Positions 34,169 to 45,391 of a stretch of DNA of 64,000 nt are shown here, piece after piece (the first letter of the stretch is position 1; each line of letters begins with the position of its first letter). Both the position numbers and the translations under genes were made by a program. The notes under the pieces were generated by a model. The model made no database searches, had not been told where the DNA came from, and saw nothing but the letters and a program-made list of their open reading frames with translations. The stretch covers positions 1,054,001 to 1,118,000 of the forward strand of contig NZ_JASVDS010000001.1 of NCBI RefSeq assembly GCF_030285365.1. The letters are read 5' to 3'. Origin of the DNA: Roseateles subflavus (GTDB lineage Bacteria; Pseudomonadota; Gammaproteobacteria; Burkholderiales; Burkholderiaceae_C).

Positions 34169-36163
34169 ATGAGTTCCCTGGACCTTGCCCTGCTGTATCT
34201 CGTGGCCGCCGTGCTCGGCGTGGTCGTCTGCCGCAGCCTCAAGCTGCCGCCCATGCTGGGCTACCTCACGGTGGGGGTGCTCATCGGGCCGAACGCGATG
34301 GCGCTCTCCGGGGATTCCGAAGGCGTGCGCTACCTCGCCGAGTTCGGCGTCGTCTTCCTGATGTTCGTGATCGGGCTGGAGTTCAACCTGCCCAAGCTGC
34401 GCAGCATGCGCTCGCTCGTGTTCGGGCTGGGCCTGCTGCAGGTGCTGATCACCATCCTCGGCACGATCTTCGGGAACGTCCTGCTGGACCATGTCTTCGG
34501 CTGGCTCGGCCTGCGCTGGGACCTGGGCTGGGAAGGGGCACTGATGCTGGGGGCGGCGATGGCCATGAGCTCCACCGCCATCGTCGTGAAGCTCATGGCG
34601 GAGCGGCTGGAGCTCGAGAGCGAGCACGGCCGCCGCGTCATGGGCGTGCTGCTGTTCCAGGATCTGGCGGTGGTGCCGCTGCTGGTGCTGATCCCGGCGC
34701 TGCGCAGCGAGGGCAGCGAGATGGCCGTGTCCCTGGCCTGGGCGGGTCTGAAGGCGGCGGCCGTGCTGGCGCTGCTGCTCGCGGGCGGGCAGAAGGTCAT
34801 GCGCTGGTGGCTGACCCTCGTGGCGCGGCGCAAGAGCGAGGAGCTCTTCATGCTCAACCTGCTGCTCGTGACCCTGGGGCTGGCCTGGGTGACCGAGCAC
34901 GCCGGGCTGTCACTCGCGCTGGGCGCCTTCGTGGCGGGCATGCTGATCGCCGAGACTGAATACAAGCACCAGGTGGAGACCGACATCCGCCCCTTCCATG
35001 ACGTGCTGCTGGGTCTGTTCTTCATCACCATCGGCATGAAGCTGGACTGGCGCCCGGTGGTGGCGCAGTGGCCGCTGGTCGTGCTGCTGACCCTGCTGCC
35101 GCTGCTGGCCAAGGCCACGCTGATCGCGGTGCTGGCCAAGCTGTTCCGGGCGCCCACGGGCGTGGCCATCCGCACGGGGCTGTACCTGGCGCAGGCGGGC
35201 GAGTTCGGCTTCGTGCTGCTGAGCCTCGGGGCGCAGCACCAGCTGATCGCGCCGCAGTGGGTGAGCCCGGTGCTGGCCTCCATGGTCATCTCCATGCTGG
35301 CGACGCCGCTCATCGTGATGTACAGCAACCGCATCGTGATGAAGCTCTCGGCCAGCGACTGGCTGCTGCAGTCCGTGCAGCTCACGACCATCGCGAAGAA
35401 GTCCATCAAGGCCGATGCCCACGTGATCATCTGTGGCTACGGACGCAGCGGCCAGAACCTGGCGCGCCTGCTGGACGCCGAGCACATCCCCTACATGGCC
35501 CTGGACCTCGACCCGGACCGCGTGCGCCAGGCCGCGGCCGCCGGGCAGAGCGTGGTCTTTGGCGATGCGGCCAAGGTGCAGAGCCTCATGGCAGCGGGCC
35601 TGGCCCGCGCCAGTGCGGTGGTGATCAGCTACCACGACACCCCCTCGGCCCTGAAGATCCTGCAGCTGGTGCGCGAGCACGCCGCCCATGTGCCGGTGGT
35701 GGTGCGCACCATCGACGACAGCGACCTGGAGCGCCTGCGCGCGGCCGGCGCCACGGAGGTGGTGCCCGAGGCCATCGAGGGCTCGCTGATGCTGGCGAGC
35801 CATGCGCTCGCGCTGGTGGGCGTGCCCATGCGCCGCGTGATCCGCCTGACGCGTGACGCCCGCGACGCCCGCTACGGCCTGCTGCGCGGCTACTTCCACG
35901 GGGCCGATGACGACAGCGCCGAGGAGCGCGAGCAGGCCCGCCTGCGCTCCGTCACACTGCCGGTGGCCACGCCCTATGCAGGCGAACCGCTCGGCCAGCT
36001 GGCCCTGCAGGCCGTCGGCGTGCAGGTGGTGTCGGTGCGGCGCGCCAGCGGGGCCGTGCGCCCCGCGCATGACGCGCTGGAGCTGCAGGGCAGCGACACC
36101 TTGGTGCTCGCTGGCACGCCCGAGGCGCTGGCGCTGGCCGAAGAGAAGCTACTGCGCGCCTGA
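34169..36163 (+). CDS. CPA2-family monovalent cation:proton antiporter with TrkA domains (KefB-type)
   Basis: A 664-residue protein: about 12 transmembrane helices (residues 1-385, including the GVVFLMFVIGLEFN-type second helix pair), a TrkA-N NAD-binding domain (about 418-535, motif GYGRSGQNLARLL) and a TrkA-C domain (about 580-660). Such proteins move K+ or Na+ in exchange for protons under nucleotide control. Whether glutathione adducts gate it, as in E. coli KefB, cannot be told. Start at MSSLDLALLYL gives the family's N-terminal helix. Divergent from the RiPP operon. Confidence 0.9.
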   Translation: MSSLDLALLYLVAAVLGVVVCRSLKLPPMLGYLTVGVLIGPNAMALSGDSEGVRYLAEFGVVFLMFVIGLEFNLPKLRSMRSLVFGLGLLQVLITILGTIFGNVLLDHVFGWLGLRWDLGWEGALMLGAAMAMSSTAIVVKLMAERLELESEHGRRVMGVLLFQDLAVVPLLVLIPALRSEGSEMAVSLAWAGLKAAAVLALLLAGGQKVMRWWLTLVARRKSEELFMLNLLLVTLGLAWVTEHAGLSLALGAFVAGMLIAETEYKHQVETDIRPFHDVLLGLFFITIGMKLDWRPVVAQWPLVVLLTLLPLLAKATLIAVLAKLFRAPTGVAIRTGLYLAQAGEFGFVLLSLGAQHQLIAPQWVSPVLASMVISMLATPLIVMYSNRIVMKLSASDWLLQSVQLTTIAKKSIKADAHVIICGYGRSGQNLARLLDAEHIPYMALDLDPDRVRQAAAAGQSVVFGDAAKVQSLMAAGLARASAVVISYHDTPSALKILQLVREHAAHVPVVVRTIDDSDLERLRAAGATEVVPEAIEGSLMLASHALALVGVPMRRVIRLTRDARDARYGLLRGYFHGADDDSAEEREQARLRSVTLPVATPYAGEPLGQLALQAVGVQVVSVRRASGAVRPAHDALELQGSDTLVLAGTPEALALAEEKLLRA

Positions 36164-38158
36164 CCCGGGCGTCGCAGGGGGCCAGGCCAGGCGGGGCACG
36201 AGCAGCGCCGAGCCCGCCTCGCTGAGGTGGCCCTGGTCGCGGTAGAGCATCACGCCGTCCTGCGTCACGTCGCAGCGCCCCTGACGGCACAGCAGCGGAT
36301 CGAAGCGCAGTACCGGCAGCGACGCGCCCGCCTGCGCAAGCCAGGCCTGCACGGCGGCGTCCCCGGCATCGCGGTGTCCGGCGTCGATGCGGCAGTCCGG
36401 CGTGGCGCCCAGGGTCCAGCGGCCCAGCGCCTGGCGTTCCAGGCAGGCCGCGACGTTGAAGTCGGCCCGCGGTGGCGGTGCGATGAACAGCACCCGCCGA
36501 CCCAGCGCCTGCAGCTGCCCGGCGGTGTGCCGCAGATCGTCGAGCAGCGCCTGGTGCAGGGCCGGGCCCGTGAGCGGCTCGCCGACGAGGCGACCTTGGG
36601 CGTCGAGGCGCCGCGCCTGGTAGCGGGGCTCGTCGAGGTACTGGGTCAGCAGGCTCGACAGCACCACCGTCTGCACCTCGGGATGTGCGGCCAGCCAATC
36701 CAGCACGGCGGCGTTGAAGGCCTGGCACCGGGCGATCCAGGGCGGCGCGAAGGTGTCGCCCGGTGCCGCGGCCGGCTTGAAGGGCGCGAGGCCGAGGAAG
36801 GGGCCGCAGGAGGACTTGGTCGCCTGCAGCAGGCCCTCGCCACCCACATGGCGGGCAAGACCTGGCACCAGGTGCATGGCGTAGGAGTCGCCCCAGACCA
36901 TCCACCGGGGCGTGGCGCCCTGCTGGCATTCGGGGCGCGGCGCATAGGGCTGCTCGGCATCGCACCAGGGCGAGAAGCCATGGTTGGGGCGCGTGAGGCG
37001 GGCGAAGTCCTGCCCGTCCGGCGCCAGCACCCAGCGCTGCGTCCAGGCGGGCAGCAACGCCAGCAGCACCGAGCCCGCGACCAGCGCCGCGACCCCGCGG
37101 GCCCCGTGCAGGCGTGCCTTGCCCGGCACCTCCACCCAGCGGTGCAGGGCCCAGGCGAGCGGCAGGGACAGCGCCAGCGCCGCGAGGCGCCAGCCGGTCA
37201 GCTCCGGCGAGGGCGCCCGTCCCGTGCCCAGCCACGCGTTGTGCACGGCGGCCATCAGCGGCCAATGGACCAGGTACAGCGAGTAGCTGCGGTCCCCCAG
37301 CCAGACGATCGCCCGCAGGGGGCGCGGCGCCTGGGGGGACGCGGCCGGCTGCCCCACGAGCAGGGCCGTCGCCAGGCACACCCCCAGCGCCAGCGGCCCC
37401 GGATGCGGCCAGCCCGGCAGCGGCAGCAGCGGCAGCGCGAGCAGCGCCAGCACCGCCAGCCCGCGCACGAGGCCGGGCAGGCGCCGCGGCAGGGGAGTCA
37501 GCGCGACCAGCGAGCCCAGCCCCAGCTCCCAGGCGCGGCTCGGCAAGGCGTAGAAGGCGAGGCTCGCGTCGCGGTGCAGCAGATGGACACCCACGGCGAC
37601 GCTGCCCAGCACCATCAGGCCCACGGCGAGGCGCCGCCAGCGTGGCGCGCAGCACCACAGCAAGGCCGGCAGCAGGAGGTAGTACTGCTCCTCGAGCGAC
37701 AGCGACCAGAAGTGCAGCAGCGGCTTGAGTTCCGCCGCGCCCTGGAAATAGCCGCTCTGCTGCCAGAGCACCCAGTTGCTCGCGAAGAGCAGGGCGCCGC
37801 GGGCCTGGCCGGCGAGGTCCAGCTGCTCGCGCGCATTGAGCAGCCACGGGCTGGCCAGCAGCGTCACGGCCAGCGTGACGTAGGCGGCCGGCAGCAGGCG
37901 GCGGGCCCGGCGCGCATAGAAGTCCCGGAAGCTGAAGCGCCCCGCCAGCAGGGCGCGCTGGACGAGGCCCGTGATCAGGTAGCCCGAGATCACGAAGAAG
38001 ATGTCCACCCCGAGGTAGCCGCCCGGGAGGCCGGGCAGCTGGGCATGGTGCAGCAGCACCCAGCCGACGGCGAGCCCGCGCAGGGCCTGGATGTCCCAGC
38101 GCATGGGCTTGTCTGTCGCCGAGGCGACGGGAAGGGTCGTGTCCATGTGGCGCCGCAT
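36149..38158 (-). CDS. acyltransferase-3 / SGNH fusion protein (OafA-type)
   Basis: About 669 residues. The N-terminal half is an Acyl_transf_3 membrane domain with ten hydrophobic segments and the typical openings DIQALRGLAVGWVLLHHA and GYLGVDIFFVISGYLITG; the C-terminal half (from about residue 400) is a periplasmic SGNH-like domain with VWGDSYAMHLVPGLA and a late DQGHLS catalytic segment. These fusions O-acetylate O-antigen, peptidoglycan or other glycans. It overlaps the antiporter gene tail-to-tail by 15 bp. Starts at 38146 or 38158 are both possible. Confidence 0.9.
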   Translation of the reverse strand: MRRHMDTTLPVASATDKPMRWDIQALRGLAVGWVLLHHAQLPGLPGGYLGVDIFFVISGYLITGLVQRALLAGRFSFRDFYARRARRLLPAAYVTLAVTLLASPWLLNAREQLDLAGQARGALLFASNWVLWQQSGYFQGAAELKPLLHFWSLSLEEQYYLLLPALLWCCAPRWRRLAVGLMVLGSVAVGVHLLHRDASLAFYALPSRAWELGLGSLVALTPLPRRLPGLVRGLAVLALLALPLLPLPGWPHPGPLALGVCLATALLVGQPAASPQAPRPLRAIVWLGDRSYSLYLVHWPLMAAVHNAWLGTGRAPSPELTGWRLAALALSLPLAWALHRWVEVPGKARLHGARGVAALVAGSVLLALLPAWTQRWVLAPDGQDFARLTRPNHGFSPWCDAEQPYAPRPECQQGATPRWMVWGDSYAMHLVPGLARHVGGEGLLQATKSSCGPFLGLAPFKPAAAPGDTFAPPWIARCQAFNAAVLDWLAAHPEVQTVVLSSLLTQYLDEPRYQARRLDAQGRLVGEPLTGPALHQALLDDLRHTAGQLQALGRRVLFIAPPPRADFNVAACLERQALGRWTLGATPDCRIDAGHRDAGDAAVQAWLAQAGASLPVLRFDPLLCRQGRCDVTQDGVMLYRDQGHLSEAGSALLVPRLAWPPATPGSGAQ

Positions 38159-38216
38159 TGTCGGCCCTGCCGCCTGCGCGACAGCCGGGCCCTGGCCGCT
38201 GCGCCACACTGCGCGC

Positions 38217-38984
38217 ATGTCCCAGCCCTCCCGCACTGCCGGTCGCCGGCGCCGCCTCTACCTGATGCGCCATGGCGAGGTGTGCTACTTCGATGCCTCG
38301 ACGGGCCGGCCCGTGCTGCCCGAGCAGGTGAGCCTGACGGCCCACGGCCAGGCCCAGGCACGTGCCGCCGGCCTCTACCTGCGCGAGCAGGGCGTGCGGC
38401 TGGACCGCGTCATCATCTCCGGCCTGCCCCGCACGGCGCAGACCGCCGCCGAGGTGCTCGGCGCCGCGGGGCTTGCCACGCTCGAGCCGCAGGCCTGGCC
38501 GGCGTGGGAGGAGATCCGTGGCGGCAAGCTGTCCGAGATCCCGCCGGCGGCGCTGCAGCAGGCCTTCTGCGGACTGCACCAGGGCCGGGTGGACGAGACG
38601 CAGCGCTTCCTGAACGGCGAGTCCGTCGGCGAGTTCCTCGACCGCGTGCTGCCGGCACTGCAGCGCCTGCGGGCCGACCCGCACTGGGACAGCGCCCTGC
38701 TGGTGCTGCACGGCGTGGTCAATGCCGCGCTGCTGTCCCATGCCCTCAGCGGCGGACAGCGCGTGCTCTTCGGCAGCCTGATGCAGAGCCCCGCCTGCCT
38801 CAATGTGATCGATGTGGGGGACGAGCCCGCCGACTGGGTGCTGCGCGGCCTGAACTTCGCGCCCCTGGACGGCTTGCGTCACGATGACCGGCTCACCACC
38901 ATGGAGCATCTGCTGGCCCAGTACCTGCAATGGCGCGATGGCCGCACGCCGGCCGGACGCCCCGACGCGGCGCCCGCCGCCTGA
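38217..38984 (+). CDS. histidine phosphatase family protein
   Basis: A 255-residue protein of the phosphoglycerate-mutase-like superfamily. The catalytic RHG motif is in YLMRHGEVCYF (about residues 15-25), and the second histidine is in LVLHGVVNAALLSHAL. A ~28-residue Pro/Ala tail ends the protein. The substrate is unknown; the family covers sugar phosphatases and broad phosphomonoesterases. It starts about 60 bp from the divergent acyltransferase gene and is followed 27 bp later by an acyl-CoA dehydrogenase gene. Confidence 0.85.
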   Translation: MSQPSRTAGRRRRLYLMRHGEVCYFDASTGRPVLPEQVSLTAHGQAQARAAGLYLREQGVRLDRVIISGLPRTAQTAAEVLGAAGLATLEPQAWPAWEEIRGGKLSEIPPAALQQAFCGLHQGRVDETQRFLNGESVGEFLDRVLPALQRLRADPHWDSALLVLHGVVNAALLSHALSGGQRVLFGSLMQSPACLNVIDVGDEPADWVLRGLNFAPLDGLRHDDRLTTMEHLLAQYLQWRDGRTPAGRPDAAPAA

Positions 38985-39011
38985 CCCGATTCCCTTCTTC
39001 AAGGACCCGCC

Positions 39012-40274
<1,263 letters not shown>

Positions 40275-40401
40275 GCGCCCGGGCGGGTCCATCCCCCTAA
40301 GGTTGGGGAGAGGGTCAGGACTTGTCCGTCTGGGCAGGGGCCGGGGTTGTCCCTAGGATGCCGGCTTTGCCCGCGAACGCGTCCGAAGCCCGCTCCCCGC
40401 C

Positions 40402-41955
40402 ATGTCCAGCCCGCCCGCCACTGCTCCTGTGCGCCGCCGCCCGCGGATGCGCTGGGCCGCGGCCTTGCGCGGCACGCAGGACCTGCTGCTGCGCAAGGGC
40501 ATGGGGGTGCTGCTGCTGCTGTGCCTGCTGATGCAGCTGGCCTGCTTCCTGGCCGGCCTGCACGCGCATGCGCAGGGCGAGCCGGTGCTCGGCTGGGCCA
40601 TCGCCGGCATGGTGCCGGGCCTGCTGGCCGCCGTGCTGGGCCTCCTGATGCTCTTCCACGGACGCCGCCAGATCCAGCGCGCCTACGACCAGCTCGAGGA
40701 AGCCATCGACGCGCTCCCGGCCAGCGTCGAGATCTTCGATGCCGAGGACCGGCTGGTGGCGTACAACCGCAAGCTGATCGAGATCTATCCGCACATGTGG
40801 GGCGCCTTCGACCGGGGGGCCAGCTTTGCGGAGATGGCGCGGGCCTCGGCCTTCAGCGGCGGCGTGCCCGAGGCCCGCGGCCGCGAGGAGGCCTGGCTGG
40901 CCGAGCGGCTCGCGCAGCGCGGCCAGCAGGTCGAGCCGCTGCTGCAGCGCGTGCATGACAACAAGTGGCTGCGGATCCACGAGCAGCGCACGGCCTCCGG
41001 TGGCATCGTCGGCGTGCGCATGGACGTCAGCGACCTGGTGCAGGAGCAGCAACGCCTGGCCGCCAGCCAGGCCCATCTGCAGGCCGTCATCCTGGCCGCG
41101 CGCAACGCCATCATCACGCTCGACACCGACGGGCACATGCTCGAGGTGAACCCGGCCTGCGAGGCGCTCTTCGGCTACACCGCGGGCGAGCTGCAGGGCG
41201 CGCACCTGAGCATGGTGCTGGACGCCAGCGAGCGTGGCGAGGCCCGCCTGCAGCCGCAGCTGCTGCTGGGGCGTCAGCACGAGATGAACGGCCGTCACCG
41301 CGGCGGCATCGGCCTGGCGCTGCAGCTGAACGTGGCGGAGGTGAAGACCGCCACCACCCACCTCTTCGTCTGCATCATCGCGGACTTCACCGAGCGCAAG
41401 CGCCAGGAGCTGCGCCTGCGCCATGCCAATGAGCTGCTGGCCCGCCAGACCACGACGGACGGCCTGACCCGCGTGGGCAACCGCCGCCTGTTCGACGAGT
41501 TGCTGCGCCAGGGCTGGCAACGCAGCCAGCAGCACGCGCAGCCGCTGTCCCTGCTGCTGCTCGATATCGACCACTTCAAGCAGTACAACGACTGCCACGG
41601 CCATGTGGCGGGAGACGACTGCCTGCGCCGGGTCGCAAGCCTGCTGCAGTCCTGCGTCAACGAGGCCGTGCTGTGCCGCTACGGCGGCGAGGAGTTCGCG
41701 GTGCTGCTCGAGAACGTGGATGCCACCGAGGCCCGCCAGGTCGCGCAGCGCTGCCTCGACAGCCTGCGCCTCGCAGCGATCCCGCACGGCGCGAGCCCGC
41801 TGCGCGGCGGCGTGACCCTCAGCATCGGCCACGCCACGCGGGTGGCGCAGCCGGGCGAGGACGGGGGGCTGCTGGTCGAGCTGGCCGATGCCGCGCTGTA
41901 TGCGGCCAAGCGCAACGGCCGGGCGCGGCTGGTGAGCGACAGCCGCTGCGCCTGA
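40402..41955 (+). CDS. membrane PAS-GGDEF diguanylate cyclase
   Basis: A 517-residue protein: two N-terminal transmembrane helices (about residues 33-52 and 62-80), two PAS-type sensor regions (about 95-170 and 222-335), and a C-terminal GGDEF domain with an intact GGEEF site (428-432). The usual inhibitory RxxD motif a few residues before it is absent (VNEA instead), so feedback inhibition by c-di-GMP is not expected. It should make cyclic-di-GMP in response to a signal sensed by the PAS domains. The adenine phosphoribosyltransferase gene follows by 26 bp. Confidence 0.92.
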   Translation: MSSPPATAPVRRRPRMRWAAALRGTQDLLLRKGMGVLLLLCLLMQLACFLAGLHAHAQGEPVLGWAIAGMVPGLLAAVLGLLMLFHGRRQIQRAYDQLEEAIDALPASVEIFDAEDRLVAYNRKLIEIYPHMWGAFDRGASFAEMARASAFSGGVPEARGREEAWLAERLAQRGQQVEPLLQRVHDNKWLRIHEQRTASGGIVGVRMDVSDLVQEQQRLAASQAHLQAVILAARNAIITLDTDGHMLEVNPACEALFGYTAGELQGAHLSMVLDASERGEARLQPQLLLGRQHEMNGRHRGGIGLALQLNVAEVKTATTHLFVCIIADFTERKRQELRLRHANELLARQTTTDGLTRVGNRRLFDELLRQGWQRSQQHAQPLSLLLLDIDHFKQYNDCHGHVAGDDCLRRVASLLQSCVNEAVLCRYGGEEFAVLLENVDATEARQVAQRCLDSLRLAAIPHGASPLRGGVTLSIGHATRVAQPGEDGGLLVELADAALYAAKRNGRARLVSDSRCA

Positions 41956-41981
41956 GCCCGGGCGGCGGCACAATGCGCGCC

Positions 41982-42527
41982 ATGAGCGCTTCCGACCTCG
42001 ACTTCATCCGCCAGCAGATCCGCACCGTGCCCGACTGGCCGAGCCCGGGCGTGCAGTTCCGCGACATCACCCCGCTGCTGTCCAGCCCCAAGGCTTTCCG
42101 GGTGCTGATCGACCAGTTCGTGCACCGCTACTTCGATGCCCGCCCGACGGCCATCGCCGGTCTGGATGCGCGCGGCTTCATCATCGGCTCCGTGCTGGCC
42201 TACGAGCTCAACATCGGCTTCGTGCCCATCCGCAAGAAGGGCAAGCTGCCCTTCACGACGGTGCAGGAGAGCTACGAGCTGGAGTACGGCAGCGCCACGG
42301 TGGAGATCCACACCGACGCCGTCGGACCGCAGGATCGCGTGGTGCTGATCGACGACCTCATCGCGACGGGCGGCACCATGCTTGCGGGCCTGCGGCTGCT
42401 GCAGCGCCTGGGCGCCGAGGTGATCGAGGGTGCGGCGATCGTCGACCTGCCCGAGCTGGGGGGCTCCGACCGCATCCGCGCGGCCGGCCTGCCCTTGCAT
42501 ACTCTCGTGCATTTCGACGGTCACTGA
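41982..42527 (+). CDS. apt: adenine phosphoribosyltransferase
   Basis: A 181-residue type-I phosphoribosyltransferase. The PRPP-binding loop [14 protein letters not shown] is at about 120-133, and the family-specific [11 protein letters not shown] and [12 protein letters not shown] blocks are present. It converts adenine and PRPP to AMP. The ATG at 41982 (MSASDLDF) is the likelier start; another lies three codons earlier. Confidence 0.95.
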   Translation: MSASDLDFIRQQIRTVPDWPSPGVQFRDITPLLSSPKAFRVLIDQFVHRYFDARPTAIAGLDARGFIIGSVLAYELNIGFVPIRKKGKLPFTTVQESYELEYGSATVEIHTDAVGPQDRVVLIDDLIATGGTMLAGLRLLQRLGAEVIEGAAIVDLPELGGSDRIRAAGLPLHTLVHFDGH

Positions 42528-42579
42528 ACCCCACACGGCCCACGGGGCCCCGGACGCTGCCGCCGAAGCGCCAATCAGC

Positions 42580-42619
42580 GCCATCCAGTGCCGTGCGTGC
42601 CGTTTGTGCCATCCAGTGC
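42580..42619. repeat. short direct repeat in the apt/P450 intergenic region
   Basis: GCCATCCAGTGC occurs at 42580-42591 and 42608-42619. It lies between convergent genes. No function is suggested. Confidence 0.5.
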
Positions 42620-42679
42620 ACGTGAGCGCCGGTCAGCGTCCCTGGGAGCGCTCTCAGCGCCCTTCCGCGCCGACGCCGC

Positions 42680-44176
42680 TCAGGGCCGCCGCTGCCGGAC
42701 CCGCCACTGCAGGTCCAGCGCGGCCGGCCGCAGCGTCACCTCCAGCACTTCCTGCGGCAGCGGCGCCTGGCTGGGCAGCAAGTCCAGGACCGGGGCGAGC
42801 AGGGCCAGCAGCGTCTTCATCTGCAGCAGCGCGGCGTAGCGGCCCGGGCAGGTCCGGGCGCCCGCCCCGAACGGCATCGACGAGGGGCAGGCGGCCTGCC
42901 CGTCGACGGCGAGCCAGCGTTCCGGGCGGAACTGGTGCCGATCCTCGGGGCCGGCCTGCAGGGCGCTGAAGCGGTTGAGCGTCATGAGGCCCGCACCCCG
43001 GGGCACCTGCACGCCGCCCACGACCTGGTCCTCGGCGGACTGGAACATCAGCAGGCTGATGACCGGCTTCAGGCGCTGCGACTCCTGGATCAGCGCCTCG
43101 GTGTAGGGCAGGCGGCGCAGGCAGTCGTAGTCGGGCAGGCCCGTGGGGTCGCAGCTGTGGGCGATCTCCATCTGCAGCTGGTGCCAGGCGCCGGGATGGC
43201 GGCTGCTGTGCGCCAGCAGCCAGGCCAGGGAGTAGGCGCTGGTGTCCTCCCCGGCAAAGACCAGTTCCGTCAGCAGGCGCACGAGCTGCTCGTCGCTCAG
43301 CTCGATGGGGTGCTCGCCGTCCTCGGGCCGGGCCTGGGCGACCAGCAGGGCGTCCAGCAGGTGGCGCGGTGCGGCGTCCGGGTCTTCGGCGCGATGGCGG
43401 CGGGCCTGCTCGATGAGGGGCAGCAGGGCGACGCGGACCCGGGCGATGGCGTCGTCCACGGCGCGCTCAGGGGCGGTCTTGAACCAGCGCCACAAGGGGA
43501 CCGTGCTGTTGATGCGGCGCCAGACCTGGCCGATGAGGAACTCGATGTCGGCCTGCAGCTGCTGGCTGCCGGGGCCGGCCCCGAGATCCACGCCCGTGGC
43601 CAGCGCCACGCCCACTTCCAGCGAGAAGCGCGGCAGGTCCCGCGCGAGGTCGGGCGGCAGGCCGGCCTCGACCGAGCGGACCCAGCGGTCGCGCCAGCGC
43701 GTGCCGATGGTCAGCAGCTGGGGATGGAAGGCGCGGAGCATGTCGGGCGTGAACGCACGGACGGTCAGGCGGCGCAGGGCCTGCCAGCGCTCGCCCTCGC
43801 TCATGAAGAGGCCGTCGACGCCCAGCTCCTGGCAGACGCGCCGTGTGGTCGGGCTGCGCAGCACGCGCTGGGGGCGGCGGCGCATGACGTCCTGGGCCAG
43901 GGCGTGGTCGGCCACGACGAGCACCGGGCGGCGCCCGAGCTGCAGGCGGTAGAGCGGGCCCAGCGTGGCGGCCCAGCCTTCGAGCTGCTGCTGCAGGCGG
44001 CGGCGGTCCAGGCTCAGCAGATGGCCCAGCAGCGGCAGCGCCGGCGGGGCGGGCAGCGCGCGCAAGGGGCGGGGTGCGGGGGGGGACGCCGGTGCGCCGC
44101 CGGCCTGCAGCGGCAGGCCGAAGTCAGCGGGACCCGGGCGCGGGCCGGGGTCCGTGGCGTCACGGGTGGGCTTCAT
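42680..44176 (-). CDS. cytochrome P450
   Basis: About 498 residues. The heme-binding motif PFGAGARTCPGR places the thiolate Cys at about 443; the I-helix oxygen-binding motif is FAGEDTSAYSLAW, and the K-helix ExxR is ESQRLKP. All core P450 features are intact. There is no membrane anchor, but about 45 residues of Pro/Ala-rich sequence precede the fold. No ferredoxin or reductase is encoded nearby, so redox partners must come from elsewhere; the substrate is unknown. Monocistronic, divergent from a dienelactone hydrolase gene. Confidence 0.93.
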   Translation of the reverse strand: MKPTRDATDPGPRPGPADFGLPLQAGGAPASPPAPRPLRALPAPPALPLLGHLLSLDRRRLQQQLEGWAATLGPLYRLQLGRRPVLVVADHALAQDVMRRRPQRVLRSPTTRRVCQELGVDGLFMSEGERWQALRRLTVRAFTPDMLRAFHPQLLTIGTRWRDRWVRSVEAGLPPDLARDLPRFSLEVGVALATGVDLGAGPGSQQLQADIEFLIGQVWRRINSTVPLWRWFKTAPERAVDDAIARVRVALLPLIEQARRHRAEDPDAAPRHLLDALLVAQARPEDGEHPIELSDEQLVRLLTELVFAGEDTSAYSLAWLLAHSSRHPGAWHQLQMEIAHSCDPTGLPDYDCLRRLPYTEALIQESQRLKPVISLLMFQSAEDQVVGGVQVPRGAGLMTLNRFSALQAGPEDRHQFRPERWLAVDGQAACPSSMPFGAGARTCPGRYAALLQMKTLLALLAPVLDLLPSQAPLPQEVLEVTLRPAALDLQWRVRQRRP

Positions 44177-44470
44177 GCTTCTCACTCCCTCAAGGTGGCG
44201 CGATGTTAGTAGCGTCTCGAGGGAGTGGCCTGAGGAGGGACCCTCAGGCTGTCAGCAAATGAAAGGAGGCGGCGGCCTGCTTGCCGGACCGAGCCCCCCC
44301 GGAGGCTGGCCAGCAGGCCAGGGGCGCCGACCGCGCGGGCCGGCGGTGCAACACCGCGCGGCATTGCATCCGCGTTTTTCACGCTTGGCGGACAGCACGC
44401 TCTGGCACTAGGCTTGCCAGCCTCGGACGTCCGTCGCGCTGACGGGCGTCGGCCCACCCTGGAGCTCACG
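44177..44470. promoter_or_regulatory. divergent promoter region, P450 / dienelactone hydrolase
   Basis: A gene-free 294-bp stretch between two divergent starts. It must carry both promoters, but I see no convincing -35/-10 pair and no long inverted repeat in it. Confidence 0.4.
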
Positions 44471-45391
44471 ATGAACCTGCCCTCGACCGGCGCCCCTGCC
44501 GCTGCGCCGCGCCTGCGTGCCAGCGATTTCAGCCCCGGCATCCTGCGCCTGTTCGACCGCTATGTGCATGGCGACGTCAGCCGGCGCGAGTTCCTGGACG
44601 CCGCGCAGCGCCTGCTGGGCAGCGCTGCCGCCGCCACGGCCACGCTGGCGGCGCTGAGCCCGAGCTTCGCCTCGGCGCAGCAGGTGAAGCCGGACGATCC
44701 CCGCATCAGCACCCGCCGACAGCGCTTCGACTCGCCGGCCGGCCATGGCACCGTGCGCGGCCTGCTTGCCGCACCGGCGCAGGCCCGGGGGCCGCTGCCC
44801 ACCGTGCTGGTCGTGCACGAGAACCGCGGCCTGAATCCGCACATCGAGGACATCGCCCGCCGCCTGGCCGTCGAGGGTTTCCTGGCCTTCGCGCCGGACG
44901 CGCTGGACAGCCTCGGCGGCTATCCGGGGGACGAGGACCGCGCCCGTGAGCTCTTCCCCAAGCTGGAACCCGCCAAGGTGCGCGCCGACTTCATCGCCGC
45001 CGCGCAGGCGATCCGGGCGCTCCCGCAGAGCAACGGCCGGCTGGGCGTGGTGGGCTTCTGCTTCGGCGGCAGCATCGCCAACTTCCTGGCCACGCAGCTG
45101 CCCGAACTCCAGGTGGCGGTGCCCTTCTACGGCAGCCAGCCGCCGGTGGAGGACGTGCCGCGGATCCAGGCCGAACTGCTGCTGCACTATGCCGGGCAGG
45201 ACGAGCGCATCAACGCCGGCTGGCCGCGCTACGAGGCCGCGCTGCGGGCCGCCGGCGTGCGCTACGAGGCGCATGTCTACGAGGGCACGCAGCACGGCTT
45301 CAACAACGACACCACGCCGCGCTTCGACGCCCAGGCGGCGGCCCTGGCCTGGGAGCGCACACTGGCGCTGTTCAGGGCGCGGCTGGGCTGA
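44471..45391 (+). CDS. exported dienelactone hydrolase family protein
   Basis: A 306-residue alpha/beta-hydrolase. The N-terminal region has a Tat-like motif (SRREFLDAAQRLL, followed by an Ala-rich hydrophobic segment ending ASAQQ). The catalytic triad is Cys in GFCFGGS, Asp in AGQDERIN and His in TQHGFNND, as in dienelactone hydrolases. The twin-arginine start sits unusually far in (about residue 38). Many such proteins have broad esterase activity. The gene overlaps the convergent serine hydrolase gene by 20 bp. Confidence 0.88.
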   Translation: MNLPSTGAPAAAPRLRASDFSPGILRLFDRYVHGDVSRREFLDAAQRLLGSAAAATATLAALSPSFASAQQVKPDDPRISTRRQRFDSPAGHGTVRGLLAAPAQARGPLPTVLVVHENRGLNPHIEDIARRLAVEGFLAFAPDALDSLGGYPGDEDRARELFPKLEPAKVRADFIAAAQAIRALPQSNGRLGVVGFCFGGSIANFLATQLPELQVAVPFYGSQPPVEDVPRIQAELLLHYAGQDERINAGWPRYEAALRAAGVRYEAHVYEGTQHGFNNDTTPRFDAQAAALAWERTLALFRARLG

